From Pseudomonas pharyngis (GTDB lineage: Bacteria > Pseudomonadota > Gammaproteobacteria > Pseudomonadales > Pseudomonadaceae): a stretch of DNA of 64,000 bases. The notes below the pieces were generated by a model. That model saw only the letters and a program-made list of their open reading frames with translations, made no database searches and was not told the DNA's origin. Location of the stretch: positions 62,001 through 126,000 of the forward strand of contig NZ_BQID01000012.1 in assembly GCF_021602345.1 (NCBI RefSeq), written 5' to 3'. This document shows positions 53,802-64,000 of this stretch, piece by piece. Position 1 is the first letter of the stretch; the number at the start of each line of letters is the position of its first letter. The translations under genes were made by a program, and so were the position numbers.

Positions 53802-54548
53802 ATGGATAAAGTCATTGTGATCACCGGCGGCGGTCGTGGAATCGGCGCCGCCACTGCGCTGTTGGCTGCCGAGCAAGGCTATCGGATCTGCATCAATTAC
53901 CAGACCGACGAACAGGCCGCTCACCACGTGCTGGACCAGGTGCGTGAGCGCGGCGCCACGGCCATCGCCGTGCGTGCCGATGTCAGTATCGAAGACGAAG
54001 TGATCGCGCTGTTCAACCGGGTCGACAGCGAACTGGGCCGCGTCACCGCCCTGGTCAACAACGCCGGCACCGTGGGGCAAAAATCCCGGGTCGACGAAAT
54101 GTCCGAATTCCGCATTCTCAAGATCATGAAAACCAACGTGCTGGCGCCGATCCTCTGCGCCAAGCACGCGATCCTGCGCATGTCGCCCAAACACGGCGGG
54201 CAGGGTGGCAGCATCGTCAACGTCTCCTCGGTCGCCGCGCGGCTGGGCTCGCCGAATGAGTATGTCGATTACGCGGCGTCCAAAGGCGCGCTGGATACGT
54301 TCACCATCGGTCTTTCCAAGGAAGTGGCGGGCGAGGGGATTCGGGTCAACGCGGTGCGTCCGGGTTACATCTATACCGACTTCCACGCCTTGAGCGGCGA
54401 CCCGGATCGGGTCAGCAAGCTGGAGTCGGCGATTCCGATGGCCCGGGGCGGACGGCCGGATGAGGTGGCGGAGGCGATTGTCTGGTTGCTGTCGGACAAG
54501 GCTTCGTATGCCACCGGGACTTTTGTCGATCTCGGCGGCGGGCGCTAA
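53802..54548 (+). CDS. Short-chain dehydrogenase/reductase
   Basis: The 248-residue classical SDR shows the cofactor motif TGGGRGIGAA, the NNAG motif (ALVNNAGTVGQ) and the catalytic Ser-Tyr-Lys in VNVSSVAARLG and YVDYAASKGALD. A typical C-terminus (GTFVDLGGGR) completes it. The loop after the first strand (INYQTDEQAA) suggests NADP(H) preference. The substrate is unknown; the nearest names are 'glucose 1-dehydrogenase/3-oxoacyl reductase-like'. GGGGAAAGG precedes ATG 53802. Single gene, followed by a REP pair. Confidence 0.9.
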   Translation: MDKVIVITGGGRGIGAATALLAAEQGYRICINYQTDEQAAHHVLDQVRERGATAIAVRADVSIEDEVIALFNRVDSELGRVTALVNNAGTVGQKSRVDEMSEFRILKIMKTNVLAPILCAKHAILRMSPKHGGQGGSIVNVSSVAARLGSPNEYVDYAASKGALDTFTIGLSKEVAGEGIRVNAVRPGYIYTDFHALSGDPDRVSKLESAIPMARGGRPDEVAEAIVWLLSDKASYATGTFVDLGGGR

Positions 54549-54578
54549 ACCCGATCTTTCTATTGCAGCGACCGACCT

Positions 54579-54645
54579 AATCGCCAGCAGGCTGGCTCCC
54601 ACATTTGGAATACATTTCCCTGTGGGAGCCAGCCTGCTGGCGATT
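54579..54645. repeat. REP pair, 25-bp perfect arms
   Basis: Arms 54579-54603 and 54621-54645 are exact complements around a 17-base loop, with core GTGGGAGCCAGCCTGCTGGC. It lies between the convergent SDR and MocR genes. Confidence 0.92.
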
Positions 54646-54671
54646 GCAATCGATCAGGCAATATCTATTCC

Positions 54672-56081
54672 TCAAAACGACCGCACAATCCGCCCCAGCG
54701 TCTCCATCGCCTTCTCCGCATCCTCGGTCCACGGGCTGCCGTAGTTCAATCGAATGCAATTCCTGAAGCGCTGGGTCGGCGAAAAGATCGGCCCCGGCGC
54801 GATGCTGATCCCCTGCGCCAACGCCATCTGAAACAACTTCAACGAATCCATCTGCGGTGGCAGTTCCAGCCACAGAAAATAACCGCCGGCGGGTTGGCTT
54901 ACGCGTGTCTGCGCCGGGAAGTAGCGGGCGATGGCCGCGAGCATCGAGCTTTGCTGTTCTTCCAGGGCATAGCGCAGTTTGCGCAGGTGACGGTCGTAGC
55001 CGCCGTGTTGCAGGTAGTCGGCGATGGCGGCTTGCGCGGGCATCGAGGCGCACAGCGAGGTCATCAGTTTCAGTCGTTCGATTTTCTGTGCGTAGCGGCC
55101 GGCGGCGACCCAGCCGATTCGGTAGCCGGGGGCCAGGCTCTTGGCGAACGAGCCGCAGTGCATCACCAGCCCTTCGGTGTCGAAGGCCTTGGCGGGTTTC
55201 GGCGCCTGCTGGCCGTAATAGAGTTCGGCGTAGACGTCGTCTTCGATCAGCGGCACCTGATGCTGTTTCAGCAGTTCCACCAGTTCCTGTTTCTTGGCCT
55301 CGGGCATGGTCGCGCCCATCGGGTTCTGGAAACTGGTCATGCACCAGCAGGCCTTGATCGGGTGTCGTTCCAGTGTCTGGGCGAGCACGCCGAGGTCGAT
55401 GCCGTCGCGCGGGTGCACGGGGATTTCCACGGCTTTGAGCTTCAGGCGTTCCAGCACTTGCAGGCTGGCGTAAAACGCCGGGGCTTCGATGGCCACCAGA
55501 TCACCGGGCTCGGTCACGGCTTGCAGGCACAGGTTCAGCGCTTCGAGGGCGCCGTTGGTGATCAGCAGTTCTTCCATCGGCAGCATCAGGCCGCCGACCA
55601 TGTAGCGCAGGGCGATCTGCCGGCGCAGTTGCGGGTTGCCCGGCGACATGTCGGTGACCACCATGCGCGGGTCCATCTCCCGCGCGGCGCTGGCCAGCGA
55701 GCGGGACAGGCGTTGCAGCGGGAACAGGGTCGGGCTGGGGAACGCCGAGCCGAATGGCACGGTGCTCGGGTCCTTGATCGATTCCAGTACCGAGAACACC
55801 AGCTCGCTGACGTCGACCTTGGTGGACTCGTTGACCTGGCTGCTGATCACCGGCTCCGAGAACGGGCTCGGGGCGTGGGTATTGACGAAGTAGCCGGAGC
55901 GCGGGCGGGCGCGGATCAGGCCGCGACGTTCCAGCAGGTAATAGGCCTGGAACACCGTGGACGGGCTGACGCCGTAGGTCTGGCTCGCGTAGCGCACCGA
56001 CGGCACCCGCTGACCGGGGCCGAGGACGCCGGAGCGGATCAGTTCAGCGATGTCGTCGGCGAATTTTTCGTAGCGTTTCAT
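54672..56081 (-). CDS. MocR/GntR-type PLP-dependent regulator (MpaR-like)
   Basis: The 469-residue protein fuses a GntR winged helix (1-75: MKRYEKFADDIAELIRSGVL, then VSPSTVFQAYYLLERRGLIR) to a class I aminotransferase-like domain (about 110-469). The PLP lysine is in GSFAKSLAPGYRIGWV, and TNGALEALNLCLQAV and DDVYAELYYG are also visible. MocR regulators sense PLP or amino compounds. It lies 246 bp downstream of the CcoG gene. In P. aeruginosa a comparable gene (PA4132, MpaR) sits beside ccoN4, suggesting control of the cyanide/anaerobic set. ATG 56081 is preferred. Confidence 0.88.
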   Translation of the reverse strand: MKRYEKFADDIAELIRSGVLGPGQRVPSVRYASQTYGVSPSTVFQAYYLLERRGLIRARPRSGYFVNTHAPSPFSEPVISSQVNESTKVDVSELVFSVLESIKDPSTVPFGSAFPSPTLFPLQRLSRSLASAAREMDPRMVVTDMSPGNPQLRRQIALRYMVGGLMLPMEELLITNGALEALNLCLQAVTEPGDLVAIEAPAFYASLQVLERLKLKAVEIPVHPRDGIDLGVLAQTLERHPIKACWCMTSFQNPMGATMPEAKKQELVELLKQHQVPLIEDDVYAELYYGQQAPKPAKAFDTEGLVMHCGSFAKSLAPGYRIGWVAAGRYAQKIERLKLMTSLCASMPAQAAIADYLQHGGYDRHLRKLRYALEEQQSSMLAAIARYFPAQTRVSQPAGGYFLWLELPPQMDSLKLFQMALAQGISIAPGPIFSPTQRFRNCIRLNYGSPWTEDAEKAMETLGRIVRSF

Positions 56082-56131
56082 CGGGGGCCTTGGTACGTGG
56101 TGTTTGGTGTTTTTGTGGTGGGTCAGTGGCA

Positions 56132-56317
56132 TCAGCCCTCACCCTAGCCCTCTCCCAGAGGGAGAGGGGACTGATCGTGGAATGCTTAAGAGTTACGCCG
56201 ACATGAACGTGCTGCAGTGAATCCATAATCGACTCGATTTTTCAGGTCGATGTACAACTCCTTACACCTCGGTCGGCTCCCTCTCCCTTTGGGAGAGGGC
56301 TGGGGTGAGGGGGGAGA
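56132..56317. repeat. Composite intergenic repeat (CCCTCTCCC family), copy 2
   Basis: The hairpin CCCTCTCCCAGAGGGAGAGGG (arms of 9) at about 56148-56168 and a second at about 56280-56300 flank a spacer with GATTTTTCAGGTCGATGTA, as in copy 1 at 31795. It separates ccoG from the downstream MocR gene. Confidence 0.8.
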
Positions 56318-56327
56318 TTCTAACGGC

Positions 56328-57758
56328 TCACCGATTCATCGGCGCAACAAACCGGCTCTTCGCCACGCTATAAATCCCCGGCTCATCACTGTCGGCAATC
56401 TTGAAGCTCAAGGTCTGCGAGCTGCTGGCCGGGCGTTCGGAGGTCATCGCCACCGACACCGGCACATCGACGATCTCGCCCGGCGCCAGGCTCAGTTCGG
56501 TCTTGCCTTGCAACTGGAAGCCGTCGCCATCCACCAGCGTCAGGTTGTAATCCTGGCGCTGCTGGGTTTTGTTGATGACCTTGAGGGTGTAGATGTTTTC
56601 GATCTGGCCCAGACCGTTTTCACGAAACAGGCCACGGTCCTTGGTCACGTCCAGCGAGACCATCGGTCGTTCCACCAACGCCAGGGCGAGGGCACCGATC
56701 ATCACCACCAGCACCGCGACGTAGCCGATCAGGCGCGGACGCAGCAGATGGGTCTTGCCACCCTGCAACTCACGCTCGGAGGTATAGCGAATCAGGCCGC
56801 GAGCGTAATTCATCTTGTCCATGATCGAATCGCAGGCGTCGATGCATGCCGCGCAGCCGATGCATTCCATTTGCAGGCCGTCGCGGATGTCGATACCGGT
56901 CGGGCAGACCTGCACGCACAACTGGCAGTCGATGCAATCACCGAGGCCGGCCTCGGCCGGTTTGATCTCGCGTTTGCGCGGGCCCCGGTTTTCGCCACGG
57001 GCGGCGTCGTAGGAAATCGCCAGGGTGTCCTTGTCGAACATCACGCTCTGGAATCGCGCATACGGGCACATGTGCATGCACACCGCTTCACGCAGCCAGC
57101 CGGCATTGATGTAGGTGGCGGCGGTAAAGAACAGCACCCAGAACAGACTGACGCCGCCGATCTGCAGGGTCAGCAGTTCTTCGGCCAGTGGCCGGATCGG
57201 GGTGAAGTAGCCGACGAAGGTCAGACCGGTCAGCACACTGATCGCCAGCCACAGCGTGTGCTTGGCCGCACGCCGCGCCAGTTTGTTCAGGCTCCACGGC
57301 GCCGCCTGCAATTTGATCCGCTGGTTGCGCTCGCCTTCGGTGATCTTCTCGCACCACATGAAGATCCACGTCCACGAACTCTGCGGGCAGGTGTAGCCAC
57401 ACCAGACCCGGCCGGCGAACACGGTAATCGCGAACAGGCCGAACGCGGCGATGATCAGCAGCGCCGAGAGCAGAATGAAATCCTGCGGCCAGAAGGTCGC
57501 GCCAAAGATGTGGAACTTGCTTTCGGAAAGGTCCCAGAGCACCGCCTGACGTCCGCCCCAGTTCAGCCATACCGTGCCGAAGAACAGCAGAAACAGAAAC
57601 CCCGCGCCGCTCATGCGCAAGGTGCGGAACAGGCCGGTGAAGCTGCGGGTGAAGATCTGGTTGTCGCTGGTGGCGTGTTTCGCCTTCATTGGGCGCGCCG
57701 GTACTTTTTTTATCCGGGGAGATGCTTCTACGGTTCGGACGGGGATTCGTTCGCTCAT
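56328..57758 (-). CDS. ccoG: CcoG-like membrane ferredoxin (cbb3 oxidase copper accessory protein)
   Basis: The 476-residue protein has N-terminal membrane helices, including CPQSSWTWIFMWCEKITEGE (the CxxxxxWxxxxC-type cupric reductase motif). Two 4Fe-4S motifs follow in CIDCQLCVQVCP and CIGCAACIDACD (about 265-300), and a C-terminal Ig-like FixG domain (about 360-476: LTLVDGDGFQLQGKTELSLA). CcoG reduces copper for CuB insertion into cbb3 oxidases. A cbb3 catalytic subunit is encoded 23 kb to the left, and this gene equals PA4131 in the P. aeruginosa cluster (recalled). ATG 57758 or 57782 is possible. Confidence 0.9.
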   Translation of the reverse strand: MSERIPVRTVEASPRIKKVPARPMKAKHATSDNQIFTRSFTGLFRTLRMSGAGFLFLLFFGTVWLNWGGRQAVLWDLSESKFHIFGATFWPQDFILLSALLIIAAFGLFAITVFAGRVWCGYTCPQSSWTWIFMWCEKITEGERNQRIKLQAAPWSLNKLARRAAKHTLWLAISVLTGLTFVGYFTPIRPLAEELLTLQIGGVSLFWVLFFTAATYINAGWLREAVCMHMCPYARFQSVMFDKDTLAISYDAARGENRGPRKREIKPAEAGLGDCIDCQLCVQVCPTGIDIRDGLQMECIGCAACIDACDSIMDKMNYARGLIRYTSERELQGGKTHLLRPRLIGYVAVLVVMIGALALALVERPMVSLDVTKDRGLFRENGLGQIENIYTLKVINKTQQRQDYNLTLVDGDGFQLQGKTELSLAPGEIVDVPVSVAMTSERPASSSQTLSFKIADSDEPGIYSVAKSRFVAPMNR

Positions 57759-57953
57759 GGTCGTTCGCTCATCAGCCTCCATCAGGCCAGGGAACTATGA
57801 GCGCCGATCTGTTTGCATAACAGACTCAGGTATTTCAATAAAAAGCGTATCAGATGGGCTGTTCTGCCACGCCTGCGACAACTTGAAGCAGCCCGCAGGC
57901 CAAAGCGCAGAGGCCTATCCCAGAGCTCTGCGCCGGTTGTTGATCGAGGTCAG

Positions 57954-58202
57954 TCAAATCACCGAATCACTGTCGTCGGCCTTCAGGTGTTTGCGCCCAT
58001 CCCGGGCGCCTGCGACGGTCAATGCGTCCGCTTCGGCTTCGGTGACGTAGATGCGCCGTCCTTCCACCTCGACGAACGACATGGCTTTTTCGCTATCTGT
58101 CCTGACTTCCAGCGTGTCGCAGATCCGGATTTCCTCACCATTCTCAACGGTGAAAAAACAGACTTTCGATTCCGGATTGCTTTCATCGATACGAAGGGGC
58201 AT
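57954..58202 (-). CDS. Small DUF3203-like protein
   Basis: The 82-residue protein begins MPLRIDESNPESKVCFFTVE and continues with a beta-rich core (VEVEGRRIYVTEAEADALTV) and a polar tail. This looks like DUF3203, a Pseudomonas-restricted family without known role, but I am not certain. No signal peptide or membrane helix. AAAGGAC precedes the ATG. It is divergent from mgtC. Confidence 0.6.
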   Translation of the reverse strand: MPLRIDESNPESKVCFFTVENGEEIRICDTLEVRTDSEKAMSFVEVEGRRIYVTEAEADALTVAGARDGRKHLKADDSDSVI

Positions 58203-58325
58203 GGGGTTGTCCTTTTTTCACGGGAGTCTGAGACGTTAGGGTGCGCGGTTCTGCAGATCGTTCTACGCAACCGATTAATGGTCGGCGCTGTCCATCCTTT
58301 ATCAACTCATAACAAGGACTGGACG

Positions 58326-58877
58326 ATGAACGCCTGGTGGCATGAAGTGTGGGAAACCCTGCAAGCGGAATTCGCCGACATCGGCGATGCGTCGCAGTTG
58401 ACCCGGATCACCGTGCGCCTGTTGATGGCGGCGCTGCTGGGCGGCATTCTCGGCTTTGAGCGTGAACACAAGGGCAAGGCCGCCGGGGTGCGAACGCACA
58501 TGCTGGTAGCCCTTGGCGCGGCGTTGTTCGTGCTGGTACCGCAATTGTCCGGTTCCCAGGCCGACGCGATGAGCCGGGTGGTGCAGGGCGTGATTGCCGG
58601 GATCGGCTTTCTCGGCGCCGGCACCATCCTCAAGAACCACGAAGGCGACGAAGGCCACGTCAAGGGCCTGACCACCGCCGCCGGTTTGTGGATGACCGCC
58701 GCCATCGGCGTCGCGGCCGGTCTGGGCCGCGAGGCGACGGCGGTGCTCAGTACGTTGCTCGCGTTGGGAATATTCAGTGTCATGCCGCGGATCGTCAGGG
58801 TCTTTGAAAAGGATCACATCGAGAAGGACCGCATCGAGAAAGACCGCATCGAGAAAGACCACAACGACCTACGCTGA
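58326..58877 (+). CDS. MgtC/SapB family membrane protein
   Basis: The 183-residue protein has four to five membrane helices with the family signature LGGILGFEREHKGKAAGVRT, then HMLVALGAALFVLVPQL and GVIAGIGFLGAGTILKN. MgtC inhibits F-type ATP synthase and helps cells survive low Mg2+ in other bacteria. The C-terminal tail is a tandem 15-bp repeat encoding EKDHI/EKDRI four times (58810-58863), a charged extension not typical of the family. Its stop abuts the stop of the convergent proline-rich gene with no base between. Confidence 0.9.
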   Translation: MNAWWHEVWETLQAEFADIGDASQLTRITVRLLMAALLGGILGFEREHKGKAAGVRTHMLVALGAALFVLVPQLSGSQADAMSRVVQGVIAGIGFLGAGTILKNHEGDEGHVKGLTTAAGLWMTAAIGVAAGLGREATAVLSTLLALGIFSVMPRIVRVFEKDHIEKDRIEKDRIEKDHNDLR

Positions 58878-59036
58878 TCAGACGATTACCGGCGGCATGG
58901 TCGTCGGTGGTTCTTCCTTGGGCGGTGGCGTGGTGCCAGGCGGCTCCTGTTCAGGGATCGGTTGCGGTTCGGTTTCGGGCAGGGTCGGTTTGTCGATGTT
59001 CGGATCGGGTGTTTCAGCGGGAATCGGAATAGTCAT
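58878..59036 (-). CDS. Small proline-rich acidic protein
   Basis: A 52-residue protein starting MTIPIPAETPDPNIDKPTLP, with 20 prolines and many glutamates, ending PPTTMPPVIV. GGAGG lies 8 bp before ATG 59036. Similar short proline-rich proteins occur in many pseudomonads; function is unknown, and it is probably unstructured. It is convergent with mgtC. Confidence 0.65.
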   Translation of the reverse strand: MTIPIPAETPDPNIDKPTLPETEPQPIPEQEPPGTTPPPKEEPPTTMPPVIV

Positions 59037-59252
59037 CGGGTGAACCTCCGTGTGGCACTTGGCGTGGGACGTGCTTAAGTGGATTGACCACTTCACTGCG
59101 AAATCGATCCGATTTTGTAGCGCGGCAAATCCCTGTGAACTTTTCCCGGCGACGGCCGCTCGGAACCTGAGAGAGTTCATCCGGGCCCAGGCCCGACCGT
59201 GACCGCCAAACAGGCAAACGAGCGTCCTTGGGGCGTTAAGGAGAGATGCTCA

Positions 59253-61247
59253 ATGACTGCTGAAAAACCTTCCGAACAGAGCTACAACCCGCACATGCCG
59301 CTGTCGCAGGCCTTGCTGTTGCCGCGCATCGTCATTGAAAACACCATGCCGACCCTCGACGGCGGGCAATTTGCCGTCAAGGCGATCGCAGGTCGGGAGA
59401 TCGTGGTCACCAGCAAGGTGTTCGCCGACGGTCACGACAAACTGGCGGTGCGCATCCGCTGGCGCGAAGAGGGTGACGAGACCTGGCAGACCGAAGTCAT
59501 GAGCGATCAGGGCAACAATGGCTGGCGCGGTGTGTTTCAGCCGCAGCGCATGGGCCGTTATCTGTTCCTGATCGAAGCCTGGATCGACCAGTTCGCCAGT
59601 TTTCAGTACGAACTGGAGAAAAAGCACACCGCCGGCGTCCCGGTCAGCCTCGAGCTGCAAGAGGGACGCACCATGGTGCAGCAGGCCGCCGAGCGCAGCG
59701 AAGGTCAGCTCAGCGAACAACTGGCCGTCTTGCACCACGAATTGTCCGGCCTGCTCGAAACCGAGCAGGTCGCGTTGTTTCTGCACTCGCGCAGTGCGCA
59801 ACTGATGGCCGAGGCCGATCACCGCGCCTACTTGAGCCTCAGCCCGGAATTCCCGGTGGACGTCGAGCGCGAATTGGCGGAATTCGCCAGTTGGTACGAA
59901 CTGTTTCCCCGCTCGATCACCGACGATCCCACCCGCCACGGCACCTTCAATGACGTGCACTCGCGCCTGCCGATGATTCAGGACATGGGCTTCGACGTGT
60001 TGTATTTCACGCCGATCCACCCGATTGGTCGCAGCCATCGCAAGGGTCGCAACAATTCCCTGACCGCCGGCCCGGACGATCCCGGCAGTCCGTATGCGAT
60101 CGGCAGCGAGGAGGGCGGCCACGAAGCGATTCACTCGCAACTCGGCACCCGTGAGGACTTCCGTCGGCTGGTGGCCGCTGCCGCTGACCATGGTCTGGAA
60201 ATCGCTCTCGACTTCGCCATTCAGTGTTCCCAGGATCACCCGTGGCTCAAGCAGCATCCGGGCTGGTTCAACTGGCGGCCGGACGGCACGATCAAATACG
60301 CGGAGAACCCGCCGAAGAAATACCAGGACATCGTCAACGTCGACTTCTATGCACCGGAAGCGATTCCGAGCCTGTGGGTCGAGTTGCGCGACATTGTGGT
60401 CGGCTGGGTGCAGGAGGGCGTGAAGATCTTTCGCGTCGATAACCCGCACACCAAACCGTTGCCGTTCTGGCAATGGCTGATCGCTGATGTCCGTACGTTG
60501 TACCCGGAAGTGATCTTCCTCGCCGAGGCTTTCACCACCCCGGCGATGATGGCGCGGCTGGGCAAGGTCGGTTACACCCAGAGCTACACCTATTTCACCT
60601 GGCGCAACACCAAGACCGAACTGGCGACCTATTTCAGCGAGCTGAATGAGTCGCCGTGGCGCGAGTGCTACCGGCCCAACTTCTTCGTCAACACTCCGGA
60701 CATCAACCCGGCGTTCCTGCATGAGTCGGGACGTCCCGGATTCCTCATTCGCGCCGCGCTGGCGACCATGGGCTCGGGCCTGTGGGGCATGTACTCGGGG
60801 TTTGAACTGTGCGAATCGGCGCCGGTGCCGGGCAAGGAGGAATACCTCGATTCCGAGAAGTACGAGATCCGCGTCCGCGACTTCAACCAGCCCGGCAACA
60901 TCATTGCCGAGATCGCCCAGCTCAACCGCATCCGCCGCCAGAACCCGGCGCTGCACAGCCATCTGGGCCTGAAGATCTACAACGCCTGGAACGACAACAT
61001 TCTGTATTTCGGCAAGCGCAGTGCGGACGGCAGCAACTTCATTCTGGTCGCCGTCAGCCTCGATCCACATAACGTGCAGGAGGCGAATTTCGAGCTGCCG
61101 CTGTGGGAAATGGGCCTGCCGGACGATGCCACCACCCACGGCGAAGACCTGATGAACGGCCATCGCTGGGACTGGCACGGCAAGTACCAATTCATGCGGA
61201 TCGACCCGGCGTATCAGCCGTTCGGAATCTGGCGCATCACTGCCTGA
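59253..61247 (+). CDS. glgE: Maltosyltransferase GlgE (alpha-1,4-glucan:maltose-1-phosphate)
   Basis: The 664-residue GH13 protein transfers maltosyl units from maltose-1-phosphate to alpha-glucan. It has an N-terminal beta domain (about 25-125), the GlgE insertion (ELFPRSITDDPTRHGTFNDV, then HSRLPMIQDMGFDVLYFTPI) and a catalytic barrel. The barrel carries KIFRVDNPHTKP (nucleophile Asp), FLAEAFTTPAMM (acid/base Glu) and NTPDINPAFLHESGRP. TAAGGAGAG precedes ATG 59253. It is followed by the trehalose synthase-maltokinase fusion, giving the known TreS-Mak-GlgE route from trehalose to glucan. Confidence 0.95.
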   Translation: MTAEKPSEQSYNPHMPLSQALLLPRIVIENTMPTLDGGQFAVKAIAGREIVVTSKVFADGHDKLAVRIRWREEGDETWQTEVMSDQGNNGWRGVFQPQRMGRYLFLIEAWIDQFASFQYELEKKHTAGVPVSLELQEGRTMVQQAAERSEGQLSEQLAVLHHELSGLLETEQVALFLHSRSAQLMAEADHRAYLSLSPEFPVDVERELAEFASWYELFPRSITDDPTRHGTFNDVHSRLPMIQDMGFDVLYFTPIHPIGRSHRKGRNNSLTAGPDDPGSPYAIGSEEGGHEAIHSQLGTREDFRRLVAAAADHGLEIALDFAIQCSQDHPWLKQHPGWFNWRPDGTIKYAENPPKKYQDIVNVDFYAPEAIPSLWVELRDIVVGWVQEGVKIFRVDNPHTKPLPFWQWLIADVRTLYPEVIFLAEAFTTPAMMARLGKVGYTQSYTYFTWRNTKTELATYFSELNESPWRECYRPNFFVNTPDINPAFLHESGRPGFLIRAALATMGSGLWGMYSGFELCESAPVPGKEEYLDSEKYEIRVRDFNQPGNIIAEIAQLNRIRRQNPALHSHLGLKIYNAWNDNILYFGKRSADGSNFILVAVSLDPHNVQEANFELPLWEMGLPDDATTHGEDLMNGHRWDWHGKYQFMRIDPAYQPFGIWRITA

Positions 61248-61258
61248 ACACAGATCCC

Positions 61259-61350
61259 CTGTGGGAGCGAGCCTGCTCGCGAGTGCGGGCCAACATTCAA
61301 TACATAGCTTGCCTGCCAACTCGAATTCGCGAGCAGGCTCGCTCCCACAG
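61259..61350. repeat. REP pair, 24-bp perfect arms
   Basis: Arms 61259-61282 and 61327-61350 are exact complements with core GTGGGAGCGAGCCTGCTCGC around a 44-base centre. It lies between glgE and treS, 11 bp after the glgE stop. Confidence 0.92.
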
Positions 61351-61416
61351 GGTGCTCATCGTTTGCGAGCCAAGTGATCGGCTCACCGTGTTTATAGAAT
61401 TGAACAGGAGTTTCAC

Positions 61417-64000
<2,584 letters not shown>

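Noticed and set aside
59250-61319. 689-residue reverse-strand frame opposite glgE
   Set aside because: Same shadow effect; the forward protein carries all GlgE catalytic motifs.

Overview
The window reads as a chromosomal segment of a fluorescent Pseudomonas (P. fluorescens group). This rests on high G+C codon use, several Pseudomonas-typical families (DUF2790, DUF6124, DUF3313, DUF934), a MuxABC-OpmB efflux operon, an orphan cbb3 oxidase subunit next to a sirohaem reductase, a GlgE/TreS trehalose route, and many REP-type inverted repeats carrying the GTGGGAGC core. Names are inferred from sequence recognition only; no database was searched.

Layout. 1-3362: a reverse-strand oxidoreductase set (quinone oxidoreductase, carboxymuconolactone-decarboxylase-like protein, succinate-semialdehyde-type dehydrogenase) divergent from a LysR regulator. 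3439-11538: housekeeping and envelope genes (DUF2790, tRNA-Ser with a clear promoter and terminator, Bax-inhibitor-1 protein, YceK-like lipoprotein, Lrp/EamA divergent pair, OafA-type acyltransferase, FUSC protein, GapN-like dehydrogenase). 11770-14820: an export-targeted redox operon (lipoprotein cytochrome c5, Tat-signal lactone oxidase, Tat-signal PLP enzyme). 14824-16419: a DNase bacteriocin and its immunity protein. 16689-26800: an eleven-gene cluster (PhdA-like, TpsB, DUF2341-ExbB fusion, ExbD, TonB, porin, coiled-coil protein, YbjN, parvulin, LysR) that matches, from memory, P. aeruginosa PA0691-PA0701 but has no adjacent TpsA substrate gene.

26801-30663 is the most unusual region. A 770-residue Ig-like-repeat protein and a DUF6124 gene are interleaved with two copies of a roughly 300-bp element. 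Both copies keep the same frame (including a C(UUCG)G tetraloop hairpin on the reverse strand). Within it, three 7-mers change together between the copies: two identical loop 7-mers and one reverse-complementary linear 7-mer. I read this as an undescribed structured RNA leader with mutually exclusive pairings in front of DUF6124.

31289-41387: an unknown protein, the CcoQ-like/CcoN pair, sirohaem reductase with DUF934, membrane and lipoproteins, and a J-domain/DUF3829 pair. 41658-53716: thiol peroxidase, the MuxABC-OpmB operon and an MHYT-GGDEF-EAL enzyme. 53802-59036: SDR, MocR regulator, CcoG ferredoxin protein, a DUF3203-like protein, MgtC and a proline-rich peptide. The MocR and CcoG genes look like the second half of the ccoN/sirohaem reductase cluster, displaced by about 18 kb. 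59253-64000: GlgE and a TreS-maltokinase fusion cut by the window end.

Repeats mark many junctions: REP pairs at 33914-34005, 54579-54645 and 61259-61350; an inverted pair of 'CGTTCCCACGC' elements at 26820 and 51320; and two composite 'CCCTCTCCC' elements at 31795 and 56132.
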